From: Cytophagales bacterium
GTDB taxonomy: Bacteria > Bacteroidota > Bacteroidia > Cytophagales > Cyclobacteriaceae
Direction: 5' to 3'
Assembly: GCA_033344775.1 (NCBI GenBank)
Contig: JAWPMT010000004.1
Location: 372,001 to 436,000, forward strand
Length of the DNA: 64,000 nt
Made by a program: the position numbers and the translations under genes. The stretch's first letter is position 1; each line of letters opens with the position of its first letter. This document shows positions 45,352 through 53,538 of this stretch, one piece after another. The notes beneath the pieces are model-generated. The model ran no database searches. It was not told the DNA's origin and saw nothing but the letters and a program-made list of their open reading frames with translations.

Positions 45352-45367
45352 ATTGGTCGACCAATTT
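45352..45367. promoter_or_regulatory. Perfect 16-bp palindrome, probable GntR operator (site 4)
   Basis: AATTGGTCGACCAATT, 54 nt upstream of GntR copy 3. The gap 45298-45583 otherwise holds no convincing gene; a 62-codon plus-strand frame here looks non-coding. The site lies 216 nt before the racemase-family gene on the other strand, so effect on that gene is less likely. Confidence 0.76.
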
Positions 45368-45583
45368 AAAACGAACCAATGCAAAATCCAAACTTTTCCT
45401 CGTTTTCATTTGATTTTTATCAATAAGAGAGCTGAAATCATTGATCAGGATGAGAATTTGTTAATTCAAGTTTCCGAATTGAGAACTGTAGCAGCCGACC
45501 GGATTCAACGAAAACCATGTCATAACCTTAGATTTACCTAGAGTAATTCATCAACTAACGACTTTTTAACTGCAACCATTTTT

Positions 45584-46288
45584 ATGAGCAACATGCGAAC
45601 TCTTGGACTGATCGGTGGAACTTCCTGGCATTCGACGATTCATTACTACCAAAATATCAATCAATCCATTAATGAGCATTTTGGCAATAACTCCAACCCG
45701 CCATTGATCCTGTTTAATCTGAATCATGCGGTTATTCATCAACATCAAAAAGAGAACCATTGGGACAAGATTGCAGAATTGGTGATTGATGCAGGCGAAA
45801 GGCTACAAAAAGCAGGTGCTGAGGCACTGCTTCTCTGTGCAAATACCACACATAAGGTATATGAATCTGTATCAAAAACAATGGCTATCCCTATTCTTCA
45901 CATTGCTGACGCAACTGCAAACGCAATTCAACAACAGGGATTAAGAAAGGTATGTTTTATTGGTACGAAGTTTACGATGATGGAAGATTTCGTGACCAAT
46001 AGAATTTCAAAACACGATATCGAAGTAATTACGCCCGTTGGCTCTGAAAAACTTGAAGAGTTGCATCGAATCATTCATCAGGAATTGGTTTTGGGTAACA
46101 TCATTTCTTCTTCCAAGGACTTTGTTTTGAACTGTATTCAGGAAATGGTTGATCAGGGTGCAGAAGGCGTCATCTTAGGCTGCACTGAATTTCCAATTTT
46201 GATCCAAGCTACAGACTTAAATATTCCGATATTTGATACCGTAAAAGTCCACACAAAGGCAGCTTTTGATTTCATTCTCGATCAATGA
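45584..46288 (+). CDS. Aspartate/glutamate racemase-family protein
   Basis: 234 residues. Asp/Glu/hydantoin racemase fold with two cysteines in the expected places: C85 (LLLCANTTHK) and C200 (ILGCTEFPIL), plus N-terminal GLIGGTSWHST. Members interconvert L- and D-aspartate (or related amino acids) without cofactor. An internal ATG (residue 4) is equally possible as a start. It lies just outside the alginate locus, divergent from GntR copy 3, with 14 nt to the DUF202 gene. Substrate cannot be fixed from sequence. Confidence 0.88.
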   Translation: MSNMRTLGLIGGTSWHSTIHYYQNINQSINEHFGNNSNPPLILFNLNHAVIHQHQKENHWDKIAELVIDAGERLQKAGAEALLLCANTTHKVYESVSKTMAIPILHIADATANAIQQQGLRKVCFIGTKFTMMEDFVTNRISKHDIEVITPVGSEKLEELHRIIHQELVLGNIISSSKDFVLNCIQEMVDQGAEGVILGCTEFPILIQATDLNIPIFDTVKVHTKAAFDFILDQ

Positions 46289-46302
46289 ACAATTTTTGAA
46301 AA

Positions 46303-46548
46303 ATGAACAAGACAGACTTGTTAGCCCTGGAGAGAACCAAATTGGCCAATGAACGAACATTCCTGGCCTATTTCCGAACCTTTGTGGTGGTTTTTGGATC
46401 AGGGTTGACCCTTGTTAAAGTTGACTTCCTCAATAATCTGGAATCGCTTGGTTACCTTTTCATGGGATTAGCAATCCTGCTCTTTCTAGTCGGTGTTATC
46501 CGGTTTTTTGTGGTGAAAAAGCGACTAGACAGATGGTCCGATGAATAA
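46303..46548 (+). CDS. DUF202 (YidH-like) small membrane protein
   Basis: 81 residues. The N-terminal motif LALERTKLANERTFLAYFRTF is the DUF202 signature (ERT-LAxxRTxLAxxRT type), followed by two membrane helices (about 26-43 and 50-70) and a basic tail. Function of the family is not established. 14 nt downstream of the racemase-family gene, so possibly co-transcribed. Confidence 0.85.
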   Translation: MNKTDLLALERTKLANERTFLAYFRTFVVVFGSGLTLVKVDFLNNLESLGYLFMGLAILLFLVGVIRFFVVKKRLDRWSDE

Positions 46549-46645
46549 TTCGTCCGCACTTTCCTGTACTTATTTAAAGGTTCCATATAGTTGAATCTCC
46601 TATCTAATGCTGTCCGATTTGGCGACTATCCCATCATAATCCGTC

Positions 46646-46653
46646 TATCTTCG
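46646..46653 (+). promoter_or_regulatory. Possible -7 box for the small zinc-ribbon gene
   Basis: TATCTTCG matches TAnnTTTG in seven of eight positions. A TTTG at 46618-46621 could be the -33 element, though the 24-nt spacing is long. The downstream ATG (46662) would be nearly leaderless. This supports transcription of the interrupted frame that follows. The remainder of 46549-46914 shows no other gene. Confidence 0.35.
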
Positions 46654-46661
46654 CACCCTAA

Positions 46662-46817
46662 ATGAAAACCAAAGAATGTCCCTAGTGTGCGATGCAGGTA
46701 GATAAGGAGGAAGAGATCTGCCCGATTTGCCAATACGAGTTTCCAACTCAAAATCCAGCCTATCGATGGCTACTGATTGGCATTGCTATTATGCTGCTGC
46801 TTCTATTTTTATTCTAA
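46662..46817 (+). pseudogene. Small zinc-ribbon membrane protein with an in-frame TAG
   Basis: From ATG 46662 the frame reads M-K-T-K-E-C-P, TAG (46683-46685), C-A-M-Q-V-D-K, then EEEICPICQYEFP and a C-terminal hydrophobic helix (WLLIGIAIMLLLLFLF). Ignoring the TAG, this is a CPxC...CPIC zinc ribbon with a tail anchor, about 51 residues, and the stop falls exactly at the x of the first CPxC. A CAG-to-TAG change would explain it. Alternatives: translation restarts at ATG 46692 giving 41 residues with only one intact knuckle; a sequencing error; or readthrough. The frame fits the family pattern on both sides of the stop, so it was a real gene recently. Confidence 0.65.
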
Positions 46818-46914
46818 GATAATCCATCGTCTAGCGTCTGCCATCGGACGAATTATTCCAATTATTTTCCTACTTCGATCACCATAACTGAACTTTGGTC
46901 GTTTAAATGCTACA

Positions 46915-47448
46915 ATGAAATACGCGCTTTCTTTTTTCTTACTGATGATGTCAGTCAGCCTGTCTTACGGACAAGGTCTGGAAGAGATCAGAAAGCGGTT
47001 TCATCAGGCAGTATTGAGTCAGGATAGCATTAGTAATTATCACAAATTCATCGAAAAAGTAGATCAAACCTCTCCTACGATCATGGCTTATCAGGCAGCC
47101 GGTGAAGCTATGATGGCTCAAACGCTCTGGAATCCGCTGGCCAAACTCTCACAAGTCAATCGGTATGAGAAGATGATCCTGGATGCGGTAGACCAGGAAA
47201 TGGATAATCTGGAAATCAGATTCTTACGCTTTGCCATTGAATTCCATCTACCTAGAATCCTCATGATGAGTAAACACCTGGAAGAAGACCGGGATTTTAT
47301 TGTGGCCAATTTGTGGCGATGCAAGGAAATGAACATCGATCCGGAATTTGAGCGGTACATCACCTACTTCATGAATGAAACGGGCATGCTACTTCCGGAA
47401 CAGATCACAGTGATCAAGCAATTGCTAAGTGAACCCAAATCGGATTAA
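46915..47448 (+). CDS. Secreted helical protein of unknown function
   Basis: 177 residues. Signal peptide (MKYALSFFLLMMSVSLSYGQ). The mature part is mostly alpha-helical with a conserved-looking core (AYQAAGEAMMAQTLWNP, NLEIRFLRFAIEFHLP). No catalytic motif or family firmly recognised. It starts after a 97-nt gap and ends 35 nt before the small membrane protein gene, so may be part of the following cluster. Confidence 0.75.
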   Translation: MKYALSFFLLMMSVSLSYGQGLEEIRKRFHQAVLSQDSISNYHKFIEKVDQTSPTIMAYQAAGEAMMAQTLWNPLAKLSQVNRYEKMILDAVDQEMDNLEIRFLRFAIEFHLPRILMMSKHLEEDRDFIVANLWRCKEMNIDPEFERYITYFMNETGMLLPEQITVIKQLLSEPKSD

Positions 47449-47483
47449 TCACAAGGTTTCCAGTCTTTCTTTATCTTAGTCGA

Positions 47484-47684
47484 ATGAAGCGTGTATTCTC
47501 TTTTCTTTTGTTCTTTTTTATGACTTGCATTCTTCTGGCCCAGGAAAAGGTTCAGGAGGCGGAAGAAGTCTTGGACAATAGTGCCGAATGGAGCACTGAG
47601 ACAAAAATGTCATTACTTGCCGTATGGGGATTGGTGGTATTGGTTTTGACCGCTCGAACATTCAGGAATAAATCAGATATGTAA
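47484..47684 (+). CDS. Small membrane protein, head of the copper/heavy-metal cluster
   Basis: 66 residues: a signal-like first hydrophobic stretch (VFSFLLFFFMTCILLAQ), an acidic middle (EKVQEAEEVLDNSAEW) and one membrane helix (MSLLAVWGLVVLVLTARTF) with a basic tail. Overlaps the next gene by one base (TAATG). No family recognised; tight coupling to the HMA-AraC gene suggests involvement in metal response. Confidence 0.65.
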   Translation: MKRVFSFLLFFFMTCILLAQEKVQEAEEVLDNSAEWSTETKMSLLAVWGLVVLVLTARTFRNKSDM

Positions 47685-48247
47685 TGAAAGAATCGTTGCA
47701 TATCAAGAATATGGTATGTGACCGATGCATCGAAGCGGTAACCGAAGCGCTTCAATCCGCCCATATTCCTTTTCGTGAAGTACAATTGGGGCAGGTCAGT
47801 GGTGTGCATGCCAACCAGCAGCAACTCGAATCATTGGCCTTGTATTTACAAAAAAGAGGTTTTCAACTGCTCGAAGACAGCAATGAGCAATGGGTTTCAC
47901 GAATAAAAACAGCATTACTACAAAGCATTCTTGAACCAGGCCTGTTAGGCAATCAAAATCACTCTACCTACCTGGAGCAGCGCCTGGAAAAAGACTACAC
48001 TTCCCTCAGCAGGATATTCTCTTCATCGACGGGAACAACCATAGAAAAACACCTCATTAATCAGCGTATAGAACGGGCCAAAGAGCTGATCTCTTACGGT
48101 GAATTGTCCATCAGTGAGATCGCTAACCATTTGGGATACAGCAGTGTGCAACATCTTTCCACCCAATTCAAAAAAATCGTCGGTGTAACCCCTTCGCAGT
48201 ACCTGAAATCCAATCAACTGACCAGAAAAGGTCTGGATCAGGTCTGA
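47684..48247 (+). CDS. HMA-like sensor fused to AraC-type DNA-binding domain
   Basis: 187 residues. N-terminal about 70 residues resemble a heavy-metal-associated domain, with C12-x-x-C15 in KNMVCDRCIEAVTEAL. The C-terminal ~95-180 is an AraC helix-turn-helix pair (IEKHLINQRIERAKELI, SISEIANHLGYSSVQHLSTQFKKIVGVTPSQYL). The layout implies a transcription factor that binds Cu(I) or a similar soft metal directly through the CxxC and controls the cluster. It begins within the stop of the preceding gene and is followed by another HMA-bearing gene 71 nt later. The metal is inferred. Confidence 0.85.
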   Translation: MKESLHIKNMVCDRCIEAVTEALQSAHIPFREVQLGQVSGVHANQQQLESLALYLQKRGFQLLEDSNEQWVSRIKTALLQSILEPGLLGNQNHSTYLEQRLEKDYTSLSRIFSSSTGTTIEKHLINQRIERAKELISYGELSISEIANHLGYSSVQHLSTQFKKIVGVTPSQYLKSNQLTRKGLDQV

Positions 48248-48318
48248 TTGCAAAAATCTATAACTCTTTTCCTGAATTTTGGAATTCTTTGGAGAAGCCG
48301 CATGTTTTCTTTGCCGAT

Positions 48319-48978
48319 ATGGAAGCGGTAAAAGTGAAGACGGACTTGCATTGTGATCACTGTGTACAAAAAGTGACGCCATTGCTGAATGAAGCAAGCA
48401 TGATCAATAATTGGTCGATTGATACGGAAGACGGTGTGAAAACCTTGAGTGCGGTAGGCGAAGGCGTCAATCCTGGTTATTTACAGGGCTTATTGTCACA
48501 AGAAGGCTATTCCATTGTAAACAATCCGCCAAAACCTTCATTTTGGCTGGATAATCAAGTTTGGCAAAGAGCTTCTTTCAATACCCTGAATTGCCTCATT
48601 GGCTGCTCCATCGGGGATTTTGGAATGATCTTCTTTTTACAAGCCTTTTATCCAAACACACCGATGGTTTGGCAAATGACCCTGGCCATCATTGCTGGTC
48701 TGATGACTTCCATCGCGCTGGAAACCATCCTGTTGAAAAGACGCGAAAAGTTTGACTGGTCCCTGGCTTTGAAGACCGCCTTTGGGATGTCTTTTATCTC
48801 TATGGTAGCCATGGAAATTGCCATGACGGCCACAGATTTCATGTTCACTGGTGGCAAAGCGGCTTTTGATCAATGGCAATACTGGCTGGCATTGGTCCCG
48901 GCACTGGTTGCAGGCTTCATTACTCCCCTGCCCTACAATTACTTCAAGTTGAAGAAGTTCAACAAAGCGTGTCACTAA
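48319..48978 (+). CDS. HMA-DUF4396 membrane protein
   Basis: 219 residues from the ATG at 48319; a TTG ten codons earlier (48289) is less likely. HMA-like domain 1-68 with C12-x-x-C15 (LHCDHCVQKV), then DUF4396 from about 80 with four membrane helices, starting FNTLNCLIGCSIGDFGMIFFLQ and containing MTSIALETILL and SFISMVAMEIAMTATDFM (Met-rich, soft-metal-friendly). DUF4396 proteins are often beside copper genes; a role in copper transport or sequestration is plausible but unproven. 32 nt before the HYC_CC_PP gene. Confidence 0.85.
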   Translation: MEAVKVKTDLHCDHCVQKVTPLLNEASMINNWSIDTEDGVKTLSAVGEGVNPGYLQGLLSQEGYSIVNNPPKPSFWLDNQVWQRASFNTLNCLIGCSIGDFGMIFFLQAFYPNTPMVWQMTLAIIAGLMTSIALETILLKRREKFDWSLALKTAFGMSFISMVAMEIAMTATDFMFTGGKAAFDQWQYWLALVPALVAGFITPLPYNYFKLKKFNKACH

Positions 48979-49010
48979 ACCTTCTGATCCGAATTACGTA
49001 ATTTTACAAC

Positions 49011-49418
49011 GTGCAAAAGTTAAGGACATATCTCTCTCCAATGCTCGCCCTCCTCTTGATGGTGAGTACGATGGGTATTACCCTTAACAAACACTATTGC
49101 ATGGGAAGGTTGGCAGAGGTCAGTATCCTGCATAAAGCAGAGAACTGCGCCGAAAAAATGGGTCTTGAAAAAGGAACCCCCTGCCCCATGGACTGCTGCC
49201 ACGATACGGAGGAACATTTTGAGGTAGACAACTACCAATTTGTTTCATTCCAATTCGATTTGGATCAAAAGCTATCCTTTTTGCTTCCTATCAGCTTTCT
49301 GGAAGTAGACGAAATAGCAGAAGAGCAGATTCCGTTAAAAAAACTTCCCTACTACCAATACTCCCCTCCGCTCATTGCGAGCGACCTCCCTGTATTGTAC
49401 GATACCTTCTTGATTTGA
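49011..49418 (+). CDS. HYC_CC_PP family secreted protein
   Basis: 135 residues from a GTG start at 49011 (ATG at 49041 is an alternative within the signal peptide). Carries the motifs that give the family its name: HYC (KHYCMG), a CC pair (CPMDCCHDT) and PP near the C-terminus (YSPPLI). Signal peptide about 1-26. The clustered Cys, His and Met residues suggest metal binding. Genes of this type commonly occur next to TonB receptors and HMA proteins in Bacteroidota, as here (94 nt before the receptor). Confidence 0.85.
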   Translation: MQKLRTYLSPMLALLLMVSTMGITLNKHYCMGRLAEVSILHKAENCAEKMGLEKGTPCPMDCCHDTEEHFEVDNYQFVSFQFDLDQKLSFLLPISFLEVDEIAEEQIPLKKLPYYQYSPPLIASDLPVLYDTFLI

Positions 49419-49512
49419 TCTGATCCCAATTCTTATCAGTGATCCCATTGCTATCCAGGCATAGCGATAGCACTGATCATTCATTTGTTGAATTGGCATT
49501 TCAGATCTAAAC

Positions 49513-51708
49513 ATGTTTAAAAAAATATTAACCTTAATGTTCATTGGCTCAATTTATTGGGCTCAAGCGCAAATTCCCCTCAAAGGGCGTGTCGTGGACG
49601 AAAACAATAACCCGTTGATCGGAGCAGCAGTTTTCGTATCTGGAACTACTCATGGTACTACCACAGATGTTAATGGCGCTTTTACATTAGCCATTCATCA
49701 CCCAGACCGTGACCTGGTCTTTTCTTTCATTGGCTATACGAATGATACAATTGCTGCCAACAACATTCCAGCGATCATACAATTAGCACCTGCAGCTTCA
49801 GAATTACAGGAAGTGGTCATCAAAGCGGAAACTAGTTTTTACGATGAACTGGATCCGATTCACAATCAGGTCATTCTGGAGTCGGAATTATTAAAGGCGG
49901 CCTGCTGTAACCTGAGCGAAAGCTTTGAAACGAATGCATCTGTAGACGTTTCTTTTAGTGATGCGGTAAGCGGCAGCAAGCAGATCATGATGCTGGGACT
50001 AGACGGAAAATACGTACAGATCCAGCGAGAAAATGTTCCTAACGTTCGAGGACTTACCTCCAGATTTGGTATGGGATATATTCCTGGTACGTGGATTCAG
50101 TCCATAGATGTAGGCAAGGGTGCGGGATCTGTGGTCAATGGGTACGAATCCATGACAGGACAGATCAACCTGGAATTCAAAAAGCCTGAACACAGTGAAA
50201 AGGTCTACCTCAATGCTTATGCAAATGCGTTTGGGAGATCCGAGCTCAATTTCAATTCGGCATACGACCTTAATGACAAGTGGAGCAGTGCGGTCCTTTT
50301 TCATTCCGACTATTTTGATAATGAAATTGATCGCAATGATGATGGTTTTCTGGACCTCCCCAAGTCAAGGCAGATCAACCTGATGAACCGGTACAAATTC
50401 CAGGGCGAAAAGTTGGTTTCACAAATTGGAGTAAATGTGATGGTTGATCAAAAAGCGGGTGGAGAAACAGGATTCGGGTTTGGCGATGACGCCAGTACCT
50501 CTTCGCTATATGGGTTTTCCAACCTGACGAAGAAGTTCGAAGTGTTTGGAAAGACTGGCTTATTATTTCCTAAGACGCCATACAAAGGTTGGGGATTCAT
50601 TTACTCAGGTACCATTCAGGACATGGATTCCAACTTCGGTAGAAATGACTATTCCGGCCGTCAGGAAACTTTGTACGGGAATGTGATCCATCAAAACATC
50701 ATCGGGAATTCATTTCATCAATACAAAACCGGGGTTAGTTTCCTTTACGATCGCTATCAGGAAAGCTATGCAGATTCAGCCTTTTCCAGGACTGAAGAAG
50801 TGCCTGGTGCGTACTTTGAATACTCCTGGTTGCCCACAGAGGACATTACCCTGGTGGCCGGAGCAAGGACTGATTTTCATAACCTATATGGCACTTATTA
50901 TACTCCAAGGCTTCATTTCCGGTATCAACTCAATCCAGTCACCACCTTGCGGACTTCTGTAGGACGTGGGTATCGAACACCAAATGTAATCGCAGAAAAT
51001 ACCCGTGTACTGATTTCCAATCGTTCCATTCGGGTATTAGAAGCCATCGAACCAGAAGTGTCCTGGAATGCTGGTGGAAGTATTGTAACAGCTGTTCAGT
51101 TGGGAGAACGTAAAATAGATGTGATCGCAGACTACTTCTACACGTTCTTCGAAAACCAACTGGTAATGGATCTGGATGCCAATTCCAGGGAAGTGCAGTT
51201 CTTTAATTTGGCAAACGAGTCTTTTGCACACAGTTTGCAGTTCGAAGCTTCTATGCGCATCAATGAGCATTGGGCACTAAAGGGTGCTTACAAGTACTAC
51301 AACGTCCAAAGTCAGTTTGGCGGAGTGCAACGGCAGGTACCGTTTACAGCCCGTAACCGGTTCTTTGTCAACGCAAGCTACGCCACCAAATTTGACAAAT
51401 GGACATGGGATGCCACGTTGCACTGGGTAGGTAAAAAACGCTTACCCAATACTCAGGACAAACCAGCAGAGTTTCAAAAAGCATCCTTTGCTCCAGCTTA
51501 TTCCCTTGTCAACACGCAAATTTCCCGAGGGTTTCGCTGGGGAAGTATTTACCTCGGATCGGAAAACTTGCTGGATTTCCGACAAGATGACCCCATCATC
51601 GATGCTGAAAATCCTTTTGGAGAACAATTCGATGGGTCACTGGTATGGGGACCTATTGCCGGCCGGCTGGTATATGCCGGATTTAGATACAGAATTAAAA
51701 GAAATTAA
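49513..51708 (+). CDS. TonB-dependent outer-membrane receptor, copper-cluster type
   Basis: 731 residues. Signal peptide (IYWAQAQ), carboxypeptidase-D regulatory-like domain (~20-100, LKGRVVDENNNPLIGAAVFV), plug (LQEVVIKAET; KAACCNLSESFETNASVDV; VNGYESMTGQINLEF) and a barrel ending YAGFRYRIKRN. Smaller than SusC proteins and not paired with a SusD. The ACCNLSESF segment in the plug includes a Cys pair. By context it imports or binds a metal or metal complex (copper likely). A hairpin with a T-tract follows at 51768. Confidence 0.9.
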   Translation: MFKKILTLMFIGSIYWAQAQIPLKGRVVDENNNPLIGAAVFVSGTTHGTTTDVNGAFTLAIHHPDRDLVFSFIGYTNDTIAANNIPAIIQLAPAASELQEVVIKAETSFYDELDPIHNQVILESELLKAACCNLSESFETNASVDVSFSDAVSGSKQIMMLGLDGKYVQIQRENVPNVRGLTSRFGMGYIPGTWIQSIDVGKGAGSVVNGYESMTGQINLEFKKPEHSEKVYLNAYANAFGRSELNFNSAYDLNDKWSSAVLFHSDYFDNEIDRNDDGFLDLPKSRQINLMNRYKFQGEKLVSQIGVNVMVDQKAGGETGFGFGDDASTSSLYGFSNLTKKFEVFGKTGLLFPKTPYKGWGFIYSGTIQDMDSNFGRNDYSGRQETLYGNVIHQNIIGNSFHQYKTGVSFLYDRYQESYADSAFSRTEEVPGAYFEYSWLPTEDITLVAGARTDFHNLYGTYYTPRLHFRYQLNPVTTLRTSVGRGYRTPNVIAENTRVLISNRSIRVLEAIEPEVSWNAGGSIVTAVQLGERKIDVIADYFYTFFENQLVMDLDANSREVQFFNLANESFAHSLQFEASMRINEHWALKGAYKYYNVQSQFGGVQRQVPFTARNRFFVNASYATKFDKWTWDATLHWVGKKRLPNTQDKPAEFQKASFAPAYSLVNTQISRGFRWGSIYLGSENLLDFRQDDPIIDAENPFGEQFDGSLVWGPIAGRLVYAGFRYRIKRN

Positions 51709-51767
51709 TAATTGAAAGGTTTTGACGATACTCGAAAAGCCCCTTTACCCCTAAAGGTGAGAACAGA

Positions 51768-51800
51768 ACATCCCTTCAGGGAATACAAGGGTGTTTTTTT
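51768..51800 (+). terminator. Terminator or attenuator between TonB receptor and HMA gene
   Basis: CCCTT (51772-51776) pairs with AAGGG (51787-51791), extended by ACA/TGT around one bulge, followed by seven T (51794-51800). It may partly end the receptor transcript or tune expression of the HMA gene 55 nt further on. Confidence 0.55.
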
Positions 51801-51854
51801 GCAATTCTCAGTTTTCACCAAAACCTTTCTCCAAGAGCATTGAAAATTAAAAAC

Positions 51855-52205
51855 ATGAAAAATCTATTGACCACCCTATGCTTTGCCATCTTATTGAGTG
51901 GCACAGCTCTCGCCCAGGAAAACAAAACCCAGAAAGCGGAAATCCTTACAAGTGCCATCTGCGAAATGTGTAAGGAAACCATCGAATATGAATTGACCTT
52001 CACCAAGGGGATCAAGTTCGTAGAGCTAGATACTGACTCAAAAATCGTAACGGTTGAATTCAATCCTAAAAAGATTTCTGTTGAAGACATCAGAAAGGGC
52101 ATTTCTGGTGTTGGATACAATGCTGATTCGGTTAAAAGAGATCCAAAAGCTTACACTAACTTGCCGTTTTGTTGCCGCGATGGCGGCCATGATAACGATC
52201 ATTGA
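51855..52205 (+). CDS. Periplasmic HMA-domain metal-binding protein
   Basis: 116 residues from the ATG at 51855 (a TTG five codons earlier is disfavoured). Signal peptide to SGTALAQ. One HMA ferredoxin-like domain with C-x-x-C in TSAICEMCKETIEYEL and late sequence VEDIRKGISGVGY. The C-terminus adds a second possible metal site, FCCRDGGHDNDH. An exported copper chaperone is likely. The stop overlaps the next start by one base (TGATG). Confidence 0.87.
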   Translation: MKNLLTTLCFAILLSGTALAQENKTQKAEILTSAICEMCKETIEYELTFTKGIKFVELDTDSKIVTVEFNPKKISVEDIRKGISGVGYNADSVKRDPKAYTNLPFCCRDGGHDNDH

Positions 52206-53395
52206 TGCGAAATTTTCTTTTGCTTCTGCTAGGATTCCTATTTGCCTGTTCTCAACCGGAACCTGAACTTCATGAGATAGAATGGCTCGACTTACCCACA
52301 ATTGGTAACAATGGCCTTCCCTATTTGGAAACAGGTCTGGACGGGGTATTACGATGCTCCTGGGTCGAAACTTCCGGGGATACTGCCACTTTGAAGTTTT
52401 CAACATTTCAGAATGAGCAATGGACTACCCCTGAGAAAGTGGCCAGTGGCACAAATTGGTTTGTCAATTGGGCCGATTATCCAAAAATATCGGCATCGGA
52501 AAATGTAATGATCGCACATTATCTGCAGAAGAGTGCCCCGGATACTTACGCCTATGATGTAAAAGTCAAGGTTCGAAATTCATCAGGTTGGAGTGAACCC
52601 TTTAAAGTACATGATGATTCCACGGAAACAGAACACGGATTCGTTTCCATCATTCCGCAAGCGGGTGATCAATTTCGGCTGGTTTGGTTGGATGGCAGAA
52701 ATACTACCGGAGCCCATGAAGGTGCCATGACACTGAGAACGGCCATGATTGATCATTCCGGCAATGTTTCTGAACGAACGCGGTTGGATGAGCGTGTTTG
52801 TGATTGTTGCGCCACAGCAGCGGTAGCGACTACCAATGGTCCAATAGTCGCTTACAGGGATCGCTCCCCAGATGAAATTCGCGATATTTCATTGGTGCAA
52901 TTGATGGAATCATCTGAATTGGGCTGGGTATACAATGAATCTATATCCATGGATAATTGGGAAATCGCAGGGTGTCCGGTCAATGGACCGAGTATTGATG
53001 CTAATGGAAATTTGGTTGCCTTAGGTTGGTTCACTGGCGCACAAAATAAGCCCAGGGTACAATTGGCAATATCTTCAAACGGAGGTACATCCTTTGAAAC
53101 GCCCATTCTCATTGACAGCAAAGAACCCTTTGGTCGAGTCGCTGTGAATTTATTGAGTGAAGATCTGATTGGCGTGACCTGGTTAGCCAGGAATGGAGAA
53201 GAGGGTTTGATCAAACTCAAAATCATTAATAAATCTGGTATGGTCCTGAAAGAGATGGTGATCACGAAAACATCGGGCGCCCGACTTAGCGGATTTCCTC
53301 AAATGGCTGTTCAAAATGACTACCTGTATTTTGCCAATACACAACCCGGCTCGGAAGCATTAAACGTACAGGTAGGACGATTGAAGTATAAATAA
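52205..53395 (+). CDS. Sialidase-like beta-propeller lipoprotein
   Basis: 396 residues; lipobox LGFLFAC (Cys16). Repeats of the BNR/exo-sialidase-like propeller type (SWVETSGDTATLKFS, VWLDGRNTTGAHEGAMTL, AISSNGGTSFETP). A CDCC motif (RVCDCCATAAV) is unusual for sialidases and may bind metal. Sialidase catalytic Arg triad and Asp boxes are not clearly complete, so enzymatic activity is doubtful. Translationally coupled to the HMA gene, it probably works at the surface or periplasm in metal handling (inference). Confidence 0.78.
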   Translation: MRNFLLLLLGFLFACSQPEPELHEIEWLDLPTIGNNGLPYLETGLDGVLRCSWVETSGDTATLKFSTFQNEQWTTPEKVASGTNWFVNWADYPKISASENVMIAHYLQKSAPDTYAYDVKVKVRNSSGWSEPFKVHDDSTETEHGFVSIIPQAGDQFRLVWLDGRNTTGAHEGAMTLRTAMIDHSGNVSERTRLDERVCDCCATAAVATTNGPIVAYRDRSPDEIRDISLVQLMESSELGWVYNESISMDNWEIAGCPVNGPSIDANGNLVALGWFTGAQNKPRVQLAISSNGGTSFETPILIDSKEPFGRVAVNLLSEDLIGVTWLARNGEEGLIKLKIINKSGMVLKEMVITKTSGARLSGFPQMAVQNDYLYFANTQPGSEALNVQVGRLKYK

Positions 53396-53503
53396 ACAGC
53401 TATGTTTAATAAATAAATTGTCATAACAAATAGGCATTCGATGCGACATTGTCTGTGTACTTACATATATTCGTTTCTTTAAACGTAACTAGAACAATTA
53501 CAG

Positions 53504-53511
53504 TAGCTTTG
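53504..53511 (+). promoter_or_regulatory. -7 box of the thioredoxin promoter
   Basis: TAGCTTTG matches TAnnTTTG exactly, 27 nt upstream of the trxA start. A T-rich segment near 53475-53480 could supply the -33 contact. TSS expected near 53518. Confidence 0.55.
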
Positions 53512-53538
53512 CGTTGACTTAGTAGAATTATAAATACC

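Noticed and set aside
45353-45541. 62-codon plus-strand frame in the gntR3-racemase gap
   Set aside because: Starts inside the operator palindrome, lacks any recognisable motif, and no promoter or conserved context supports it.
48411-48421. AATTGGTCGATT resembling the GntR site
   Set aside because: Half-site only, inside the HMA-DUF4396 coding region and far from the alginate genes.
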